A DNA stretch of 38,208 bases from Lachnospiraceae bacterium (GTDB lineage: Bacteria > Bacillota > Clostridia > Lachnospirales > Lachnospiraceae). The first letter of the stretch is position 1; each line of letters begins with the position of its first letter. The position numbers were made by a program, and so were the translations under genes. This document shows, piece after piece, positions 32,318 to 38,208 of the stretch. The stretch covers positions 1 through 38,208 of the forward strand of contig JAFQOW010000033.1 in assembly GCA_017412055.1 (NCBI GenBank), in the 5' to 3' direction. The notes below the pieces were generated by a model. The model did no database searches. It was not told the DNA's origin and was given only the letters and a program-made list of their open reading frames with translations.

Positions 32318-33469
32318 TTATCTCCTTCTTAACAAATCCCGCTCCAAAGCAGTGTAATCGTATTCACGTTGTGTTTTGAAGCTGTTAAAATTGTTCTTTA
32401 CAGTAGGCTTGTTAGTGTAATCATAGTTGCTCTGTAACTGTGATTTACTAACAGAATCCTTAACCTTTGTCTCATGAATGTTATCAAGAGTTTTTACATC
32501 AGCAAGAGTTTTAATTCCATTTTTCAACCATCTTTGAAGGATGGAATCTGCATACTGGAAGCTTGGCTGATGTATTGTATTGATAGTACGGTTACATGCA
32601 TCCAGAATCATATCTAATGAGAAACCATACTCATCTGTCCATTTAATTACAAATTCCTGCTCGCTTGTAGCAAGATTTCTTCCTGAAAGACCGAATGCTT
32701 TCATAATAGGATATGAATTGCCTTTTACAGAAGCTACTCTAGCCTTGGCCATATCTACAGTAGTTATATTATCTTTAGCCCAGCTTAATGCAACTGTCTC
32801 AATATACTTCATAGCTGTATGTCCATTGGATACACAGTACTCAATCAAATATTCGATAAGGTCGATTGGAAACTTAAGTCCGTCATAAAAATAGAGAATA
32901 GTATTAGTCTCTGTAGACGATAAAGTTTTGCCAAGATAAGTTTGTGATATGTACAAAAGCTCCTTAATATCTTCATCTGCAGTCAATGTAGATAACTCGC
33001 TAGTTGTAAACTGGCGCTGCTTTGGAATAAATTCTGTAGAATCATCAAAGTTTGCCACTGGCTTAGCTATGACAGGCTGCTTGTCCACTTTAAATGGGCT
33101 TGCTGTAGAAGAGGCAATAGTAGATGTTGTAGCCACTTCAGGAACAAGCTTAAAGGTAATAGGTAAATCATTTCTTAAATCCTTAATAACGATTTTTGAT
33201 AGGTTGTTTTTACTATTGAATTCAACCCCTAATATACCAGTCTGCTCCCAATATCTTAATGCGCTGGTTACGTCAGACTCAGTAAGCTCTAATGAAGAAG
33301 CCATAGAGTCTACTGATAAAATAGCATCAGCCATAGTACTGCATCTTAATATATAAAGATATACCTTAACATATTCTCCGTTTGCTTTAGGCATATATTT
33401 ATCTAAAAATAAATTTGAAATTAATGTGACGTCCGCTAGAGGACTTTTTTCTAAAACAATCTTTTCCAT
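32318..33469 (-). CDS. DnaD/DnaB-type replication initiation protein
   Basis: In Firmicutes, DnaD-family proteins help DnaA-dependent opening and helicase loading at oriC and at restart sites. This 383-residue protein has an N-terminal winged-helix region (about 1-95, with SNLFLDKYMPKANGEYVKVYLYILRC as its start, of which DKYMPKANGEYVKVYLYIL is the best-known segment). It also has a linker (about 110-165) and tandem DnaD-like domains in the middle (LPIDLIEYLIEYCVSNG, AMKYIETVALSWAKDNI). The C-terminus is basic (RDLLRRR). I start at the minus-strand ATG at 33469 because GAGGAAAG precedes it; longer in-frame starts would run through the promoter. DnaA-box-like repeats lie about 130 bases upstream. 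Confidence 0.85.
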   Translation of the reverse strand: MEKIVLEKSPLADVTLISNLFLDKYMPKANGEYVKVYLYILRCSTMADAILSVDSMASSLELTESDVTSALRYWEQTGILGVEFNSKNNLSKIVIKDLRNDLPITFKLVPEVATTSTIASSTASPFKVDKQPVIAKPVANFDDSTEFIPKQRQFTTSELSTLTADEDIKELLYISQTYLGKTLSSTETNTILYFYDGLKFPIDLIEYLIEYCVSNGHTAMKYIETVALSWAKDNITTVDMAKARVASVKGNSYPIMKAFGLSGRNLATSEQEFVIKWTDEYGFSLDMILDACNRTINTIHQPSFQYADSILQRWLKNGIKTLADVKTLDNIHETKVKDSVSKSQLQSNYDYTNKPTVKNNFNSFKTQREYDYTALERDLLRRR

Positions 33470-33518
33470 AACTCTTTCCTCATTATCCATACTTAAAACG
33501 ACTTGCGCTAGTAGACAT

Positions 33519-33546
33519 ACTATAACACATTTTTTCATACTTTCAA
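33519..33546 (-). promoter_or_regulatory. Promoter of the dnaD-dnaC operon
   Basis: Minus strand TTGAAA (33541-33546), 16 bp, TATAGT (33519-33524), about 50 bases before the dnaD-like start. Confidence 0.6.
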
Positions 33547-33594
33547 ACAAGAATTTTCCCGTAAAATCAAGGAAAAGTCCAGTTTTCGTTATAA

Positions 33595-33621
33595 AGTGGA
33601 AAATGTGGAAAATGTGGAAAA
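33595..33621 (-). promoter_or_regulatory. Three tandem DnaA-box-like 9-mers
   Basis: On the minus strand TTTTCCACA occurs at 33613-33621 and 33604-33612, then TTTTCCACT at 33595-33603, with no spacing. Each perfect unit differs from the DnaA consensus TTATCCACA at one base. They abut the murC stop and lie about 50 bp upstream of the dnaD promoter -35, a fitting place for DnaA control of the helicase-loader genes. A simple 9-bp slippage repeat is the alternative. Confidence 0.5.
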
Positions 33622-35034
33622 TTAGTTTCTAAGGAGGTTATCTCCAATGTTTACAACATTTCCTGCTCCCATAGTTATCAACAAATCGTCTTTTTTACAA
33701 TTTTTTAATAAAAATTTTTCTATCTCATCAAAAGTAGGGAAATAGTAAGCCTCTTTTCCTTGTTTAATCATCTCATCACAAAGGTCCTTTGATGAAATGC
33801 CGATGGTATTGATTTCTCTTGCAGCATATATATCGGCAAAAACTACCGCGTCAGCAAGAGATAGTGTTTCTATAAATTCATTAAAGAAAGCTTTGGTTCT
33901 TGTATATGTGTGAGGCTGGAAAACGCACCATAGCTTAGCATGAGGATAATTCTTAGCTGTAAGTAATGTGGTTTTTATCTCATCTGGGTGGTGGGCGTAA
34001 TCATCGATAATTGTGAAGCCGTTAAGCTCACCCTTCTTTTCGAAACGTCTAACAGTGCCGACAAAGCTTTCTAAACCAGCTTTGATAGCAGCGACTGGAA
34101 GGTTAAGTGCTATAGCTGTAGCAGCGGCTGCCAAGGCATTGTGTATATTGTGAAGACCAGTAACCTTTAGGTCTATGTGAGTAAGAAGCTGTCCGTCTTT
34201 TACTAAGTCAAAGCTTCCATTTGCATATGTGTCATAAGATATATTGTGAGCTGTGACCATTGCACCTGATTCGCTGGAGCCAAAGGTAATAACATTGCAG
34301 TTTAATCCTTCAGTAAAATATGAGTAATTATCAATGTCACTGCCTATAACTACAGTACCTGTTTCTGGAACAAGGTCTGCGTATTTTTTAAATGAAAGAC
34401 GAATGTCATCAAGGTCTTTAAAGAAATCCATATGATCTTCTGCTACATTTAAAATAACTGCCACAGTTGGACTAAATGATAAGAAGCTATTTGTATATTC
34501 GCAGGCTTCTGTAATCATAGTGTCGCTTAAGCCTATACGAAGATTACCACCAATGGAATTTAAAATACCACCTACCATAATAGTTGGATCAGTATCTGCT
34601 GCTAAAAGTATATGTGAAATCATAGAAGTAGTCGAAGTTTTTCCATGAGTGCCAGAGACACCGATGGCATGCTTGTATCTTTTCATTATAAGTCCCACTA
34701 ATGTGGCTCTTGGAATAGTAGGAATGTTTTTATCAATGGAAGCGCGTAGCTCTGGGTCATTTACATCTATGGCAGCAGTGTATACTGTCAAGTCAATGTC
34801 ATCAGTGATATTGGAAGCTTCCTGAACATAATTTATAGTGGCACCCATAGCCTCTAAATGTTTTGTAAGTTCTGAACAATTAGTGTCGGAGCCTGACACA
34901 GAAATACCCATAGATAAGAGGATTTCAGCCAGACTGCTCATAGAGATGCCACCTATTCCGATAAAATGAACCTTGCGAATTTTATCAAAATCTATAGATA
35001 CATTTTCAACATTTAAAATTTCTTTTCTACTCAT
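33622..35034 (-). CDS. murC: UDP-N-acetylmuramate-L-alanine ligase
   Basis: MurC adds the first amino acid to UDP-MurNAc in cytoplasmic peptidoglycan synthesis. The 470-residue Mur ligase has the N-terminal UDP-binding Rossmann segment VHFIGIGGISMSSLAEIL, the ATP loop GVSGTHGKTSTTSM, the central NVAEDHMDFF motif, and the C-terminal YAHHPDEIKTTL and FQPHTYTRTKAF that define MurC. A minus-strand AAGGAGA before ATG 35034 fixes the start; upstream in-frame codons to 35130 lie in the leader. It is divergent from glgC and first of the minus-strand block. Confidence 0.95.
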   Translation of the reverse strand: MSRKEILNVENVSIDFDKIRKVHFIGIGGISMSSLAEILLSMGISVSGSDTNCSELTKHLEAMGATINYVQEASNITDDIDLTVYTAAIDVNDPELRASIDKNIPTIPRATLVGLIMKRYKHAIGVSGTHGKTSTTSMISHILLAADTDPTIMVGGILNSIGGNLRIGLSDTMITEACEYTNSFLSFSPTVAVILNVAEDHMDFFKDLDDIRLSFKKYADLVPETGTVVIGSDIDNYSYFTEGLNCNVITFGSSESGAMVTAHNISYDTYANGSFDLVKDGQLLTHIDLKVTGLHNIHNALAAAATAIALNLPVAAIKAGLESFVGTVRRFEKKGELNGFTIIDDYAHHPDEIKTTLLTAKNYPHAKLWCVFQPHTYTRTKAFFNEFIETLSLADAVVFADIYAAREINTIGISSKDLCDEMIKQGKEAYYFPTFDEIEKFLLKNCKKDDLLITMGAGNVVNIGDNLLRN

Positions 35035-35089
35035 ATGAAAAATCTCCTTGAATATATTGATATGAAAGTGAAAAAACACTTTAAATTTA

Positions 35090-35114
35090 ATCATAGTTTT
35101 GGTGAAACTATGAT
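35090..35114 (-). promoter_or_regulatory. Perfect 10-bp inverted repeat at the murC transcription start
   Basis: ATCATAGTTT (35090-35099) and AAACTATGAT (35105-35114) are perfectly complementary around five bases. They fall at about +1 to +25 of the murC transcript, so they could be an operator or an mRNA-stabilising 5' hairpin. Confidence 0.5.
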
Positions 35115-35121
35115 AATAATT

Positions 35122-35150
35122 ATTATACACATAATGGCAGAAAATGCAAA
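35122..35150 (-). promoter_or_regulatory. murC promoter
   Basis: Minus strand TTTGCA (35145-35150), 17 bp, TATAAT (35122-35127), preceded by TGTG. Confidence 0.65.
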
Positions 35151-35216
35151 CAGAGTAACCAGATTGTTTTGTGTGGAAATTCCCAAGAAATTACACGAAA
35201 AAATGTGGAAAAGTTC

Positions 35217-35245
35217 TTCACTTATCTGACATTATGTGATATAAT
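35217..35245 (+). promoter_or_regulatory. glgC promoter
   Basis: TTCACT (35217-35222), 17 bp, TATAAT (35240-35245), about 30 bases before the GTG start. Two DnaA-box-like 9-mers (35172-35180 and 35204-35212) lie immediately upstream. Confidence 0.6.
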
Positions 35246-35276
35246 GCACATATATAATATACAACGAGGTGATGAC

Positions 35277-36548
35277 GTGAAGAAAAAAGAGATGATTGCT
35301 ATGTTATTAGCAGGAGGACAGGGCAGCCGTTTAGGTGTTCTCACATCTAAGGTTGCGAAACCAGCAGTTGCCTTTGGCGGAAAGTATCGTATCATCGATT
35401 TCCCACTGAGTAACTGTATTAATTCTGGTATCGATACGGTGGGTGTTCTTACCCAGTATCAGCCATTGAGACTTAATTCACATATTGGTATTGGTATCCC
35501 TTGGGATCTAGACAGAAATATTGGAGGTGTATCTGTTCTTCCACCATACGAGAAAAGTGGAAACAGTGAGTGGTACACAGGTACAGCTAATGCTATATAT
35601 CAGAATATTGATTATATAGATCAGTACAATCCAGATTATGTTTTGATTTTATCAGGTGACCATATCTATAAGATGGATTATGAGGTTATGCTTGACTACC
35701 ATAAGTCGAAGAATGCAGATATAACTATTGCAGCTATGCCTGTACCGATGGAGGAGGCAAACAGATTTGGTATTGTTGTCACAGATGAGGACAACCGTAT
35801 CAACGATTTCCAGGAGAAGCCTGAGCATCCAAAGAGTAATTTGGCTTCTATGGGTATCTATATTTTCAGATGGTCAATTCTTAAGGAAGCGTTGATTAAG
35901 CTGAAGAACCAGAGCAATTGCGATTTTGGTAAACATATTATTCCATATTGCTTTGAGAAGCAGGACAGAATATTTGCTTACGAGTACAATGGATATTGGA
36001 AGGATGTAGGAACTCTTGGTTCATATTGGGAAGCTAATATGGAGCTTATCGACATTATTCCAGTGTTCAACCTCTATGAGGAATTCTGGAGAATTTATAC
36101 AAACAATGATATCATCCCACCGCAGTTTATAGCTGACTCAGCTAGAATAGATAGAAGTATTATCGGTGACGGTTGTGAAATCTATGGTGAAGTATATAAT
36201 TCTGTAATTGGTGCTGGCGTAACAATTGGGCATGGCGCTGTGGTTAGAGATTCTATCATTATGAGAGATACTGTAATCGGCGCAGGAACACAGGTTTACA
36301 AGTCAATCATTGCAGAAGAGGTTGTGGTTGATGAAGGCTGTGTAATTGGTATTGGCGATGAGGTGCCAAGTAAGCTGGATTCACGAATCTATGCCTTTGG
36401 ACTTGCTACTATTGGAGAGAAGTCCTATATTCCAAAGAACGTCAAAATCGGTAAGAATACTGCTATTTCTGGTAAGACAGAAACATCAGATTACCCAGAT
36501 GGCGAGCTTAAGAGTGGCGAATATATTATTAAGGCAGGTGAGATGTAA
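35277..36548 (+). CDS. glgC: Glucose-1-phosphate adenylyltransferase, catalytic subunit
   Basis: GlgC makes ADP-glucose for glycogen synthesis. The 423-residue protein has the nucleotidyltransferase N-terminus ([33 protein letters not shown]), the catalytic [12 protein letters not shown], the substrate segment [25 protein letters not shown], and a left-handed beta-helix C-terminus (about 290-400, hexapeptide-like repeats). I start at GTG 35277, which follows GAGGTGAT; a later ATG at 35292 is possible, but the upstream ORF to 35169 runs through the promoter. The stop overlaps the glgD start (TAATG), indicating coupled translation. Confidence 0.95.
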   Translation: MKKKEMIAMLLAGGQGSRLGVLTSKVAKPAVAFGGKYRIIDFPLSNCINSGIDTVGVLTQYQPLRLNSHIGIGIPWDLDRNIGGVSVLPPYEKSGNSEWYTGTANAIYQNIDYIDQYNPDYVLILSGDHIYKMDYEVMLDYHKSKNADITIAAMPVPMEEANRFGIVVTDEDNRINDFQEKPEHPKSNLASMGIYIFRWSILKEALIKLKNQSNCDFGKHIIPYCFEKQDRIFAYEYNGYWKDVGTLGSYWEANMELIDIIPVFNLYEEFWRIYTNNDIIPPQFIADSARIDRSIIGDGCEIYGEVYNSVIGAGVTIGHGAVVRDSIIMRDTVIGAGTQVYKSIIAEEVVVDEGCVIGIGDEVPSKLDSRIYAFGLATIGEKSYIPKNVKIGKNTAISGKTETSDYPDGELKSGEYIIKAGEM

Positions 36549-37669
36549 TGAAAGCGATAGGTATTATTTTAGCAGGCGGTAACAATAACAAAATGCGTGA
36601 ACTTTCACAGAAGAGAGCAATCGCCGCTATGCCTGTGGCAGGTAGCTACAGAGCTATAGACTTTGCATTAAGTAATATGTCAAACTCTCATATTCAGAAG
36701 GTTGCAGTACTTACACAGTACAACGCAAAATCGTTAAACGAACATTTAAATTCTTCAAAGTGGTGGAACTTTGGTAGAAAGCAAGGTGGACTTTATGTAT
36801 TTACACCTTCTATCACAGCAGATAATGGCTTCTGGTACAGAGGTACAGCAGACAGTATCTGGCAGAACATTAGCTTTTTGAAGAATAGTCATGAACCATA
36901 TGTTGTCATTGCATCAGGTGATGGCGTATACAAGATGGATTACAATGATGTATTAGATTACCATATTGAAAAGAAGGCAGATATTACAGTTGTATGTACT
37001 AAGCTATCTGCAAATGATGATCCTTCAAGATTCGGTATAATTAAAACTGCTGAAGATGGAAGAATTATCGACTTTGAAGAAAAACCAGTAGAGACAGAGG
37101 AAAGAACTGTATCCACAGGTATTTATATCATAAGAAGAAGACTTCTTATAGAGCTTATTGAGAAGTGTGCTGAGGAAGAAAGACATGATATAGTTAACGA
37201 TATTCTTATCAGATATAAGAATATTAAGAAGATATATGCATATCATCATAATGAATATTGGAGTAGTGTATCTTCAGTTAATTCATATTTTAAGACTAAT
37301 ATGCAGTTCTTAAGTCCAGAGGTTAGAAATTACTTCTTTAAGCAGTATCCGGATATATATTCAAAGGTGGATGATTTGCCACCAGCTAAGTATAATCCAG
37401 GTTCAAATGTTAAGAACAGTCTTATATCAAGTGGTTGTATAATCAACGGAACAGTTGAGAATTCAATTCTTTTCAAGAAAGCATATATTGGTAATAATTG
37501 TACAATTAAGAACTCGATTATTTTAAATAATGTATATATCGGTGATAATACATATATTGAGAATTGTATTGTAGAAAGTAGAGATACTATTCGAGCTAAT
37601 TCTCATTATGTGGGTGAGCCAGGCGAGCCTAAGATTGTTACAGTTCGTGGGGACAGATACCAGATATAA
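36548..37669 (+). CDS. glgD: GlgD, regulatory-type ADP-glucose pyrophosphorylase subunit
   Basis: The 373-residue paralogue of GlgC forms the heteromeric GlgCD enzyme of Firmicutes. The family is recognised by LAGGNNNKMRELSQKRAIAA, where the GGxGxRL catalytic loop of GlgC is replaced by GGNNNKM. IASGDGVYKMDY replaces [10 protein letters not shown], so catalysis is probably lost or weak and the subunit boosts GlgC. It retains DFEEKP and a shortened beta-helix tail (NSLISSGCIINGTVENSILF, of which SGCIINGTVENSI is diagnostic). The ATG overlaps the glgC stop. No glgA or glgB follows in the window. Confidence 0.95.
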   Translation: MKAIGIILAGGNNNKMRELSQKRAIAAMPVAGSYRAIDFALSNMSNSHIQKVAVLTQYNAKSLNEHLNSSKWWNFGRKQGGLYVFTPSITADNGFWYRGTADSIWQNISFLKNSHEPYVVIASGDGVYKMDYNDVLDYHIEKKADITVVCTKLSANDDPSRFGIIKTAEDGRIIDFEEKPVETEERTVSTGIYIIRRRLLIELIEKCAEEERHDIVNDILIRYKNIKKIYAYHHNEYWSSVSSVNSYFKTNMQFLSPEVRNYFFKQYPDIYSKVDDLPPAKYNPGSNVKNSLISSGCIINGTVENSILFKKAYIGNNCTIKNSIILNNVYIGDNTYIENCIVESRDTIRANSHYVGEPGEPKIVTVRGDRYQI

Positions 37670-37710
37670 ACATACAGACTAGCAAGATATGACAGGAAGG
37701 AGAGCGGTAT

Positions 37711-37977
37711 ATGCAGGTAACAGATGTGAGAGTACGAAAGCTTACTAAAGAAGGTAAGATGAGAGCGGTTGTTTCAGTAACTTTTGATAATGAATTTGTA
37801 GTTCATGACATTAAGATTATCGAAGGCGAGAAGGGTTTATTCATTGCAATGCCAAGTAAGAAATCAACAGATGGAGAGTACAGAGATATTGCTCATCCAA
37901 TTAATTCAGAGACTCGTGATAAGCTTCAGCAGACAATTTTAGAAAAGTATGAGGAATCTTTGACAGAGGAAGAATAG
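37711..37977 (+). CDS. spoVG: Septation/sporulation regulator SpoVG
   Basis: SpoVG is a small nucleic-acid-binding regulator conserved in Firmicutes; in sporulating species it affects septation and sporulation, elsewhere virulence and envelope genes. The 88-residue protein matches well: [11 protein letters not shown] at the start, [29 protein letters not shown] and [23 protein letters not shown] precedes ATG. It lies 42 bases after glgD with no terminator between, so the three may be cotranscribed. A strong terminator follows. Confidence 0.96.
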   Translation: MQVTDVRVRKLTKEGKMRAVVSVTFDNEFVVHDIKIIEGEKGLFIAMPSKKSTDGEYRDIAHPINSETRDKLQQTILEKYEESLTEEE

Positions 37978-37996
37978 TAAGCAAGTGAATATAAAA

Positions 37997-38025
37997 TGGC
38001 GCACCTAAGGGTGCGCCACTTTTAT
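37997..38025 (+). terminator. Terminator after spoVG
   Basis: TGGCGCACC (37997-38005) pairs perfectly with GGTGCGCCA (38010-38018) around a TAAG loop, followed by CTTTTATTT. Confidence 0.9.
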
Positions 38026-38208
38026 TTATGATATAGGAAAGTTCTCTGAACTTCCTATATCATAAATAACGCTCCGCGAGGATGAGCACTCGCACGAGAA
38101 GAATATGTCAGCTAACGCTGACCGTGCTCGGGCCAATTCGCAGTTGCAAAGCAACTACGAATAAGTCGCAAAGCGGAGCAAGTCCCTCTAGACAGAGGGA
38201 TTTAGGGA
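38025..38208. repeat. Multi-stem intergenic repeat element (runs off the window)
   Basis: A ~20-bp hairpin with one bulge (38025-38044 with 38048-38066) leads into a branched fold. GCTCCGC (38071-38077) pairs with GCGGAGC (38173-38179). Inside are GAGCAC/GTGCTC (38084-38089 with 38124-38129) holding GTCAGC-TAAC-GCTGAC (38107-38122), and an 11-bp stem with one mismatch (38137-38147 with 38151-38161). TCCCTCT/AGAGGGA (38183-38200) follows. The sequence is richer in GC than its neighbours. It shares 16 bases with 19734-19749. It may be an interspersed repeat or a structured RNA. Confidence 0.65.

Overview
The window is a low-GC Firmicutes chromosome segment, most likely from a Lachnospiraceae-type Clostridium. 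The reasons are the glgC-glgD pair next to spoVG, the gdpP-rplI-dnaB order, a DnaD/DnaI-type helicase loader pair, strong AGGAGG ribosome sites, and exported proteins with Thr/Glu-rich 'ETTTE' linkers. I worked from sequence alone, so family names rest on motifs recognised by eye.

Left end (1-5565) is accessory DNA, more AT-rich than the rest. A strong promoter (156-184) fires into a region where the 3' half of a tRNA (208-242) lies upstream of a matching 5' half (380-409), a circularly permuted order. It is followed by several hairpins, a TmrB-like P-loop kinase/ATPase, a serine recombinase, a 467-bp gap rich in RNA-like hairpins, a Thr-rich lipoprotein, a small unknown protein and a membrane-anchored exported protein.

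5596-11465 is one NAD salvage operon. A promoter whose -35 is half of an 18-bp palindrome drives five tightly packed genes: a radical SAM (HemN/HemW-like) protein fused to a complete NrtR-type NUDIX/winged-helix regulator, nicotinamidase, a short PRPP synthase, a NAMPT-family phosphoribosyltransferase and NAD synthetase. The transferase carries Ala where human NAMPT has the specificity residue Asp219. With a nicotinamidase and NAD synthetase beside it, it may use nicotinate (Preiss-Handler route) rather than nicotinamide.

11514-20642: a secreted alpha-amylase lipoprotein with a C-terminal starch-binding module (minus strand), a chemoreceptor, then gdpP-rplI-dnaB (c-di-AMP hydrolysis, ribosomal protein L9, replicative helicase), a MerR-type regulator and a 55-aa 2[4Fe-4S] ferredoxin.

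20742-21395 is a 654-bp imperfect inverted repeat with its apex exactly at the midpoint. It is followed at once by the asnS promoter. Next come asnS, a class A penicillin-binding protein, aroB, a small membrane protein, a beta-lactamase-fold lipoprotein, deoC (minus) and galK.

30024-35034 is a minus-strand block reading murC, dnaD-like, dnaC/dnaI-like, prs. Three tandem DnaA-box-like 9-mers lie between murC and the dnaD promoter. Divergently, glgC-glgD (ADP-glucose pyrophosphorylase for glycogen) and spoVG run to the right end. The window closes in a multi-stem repeat element (38025-38208) whose first 16 bases recur at 19734-19749.
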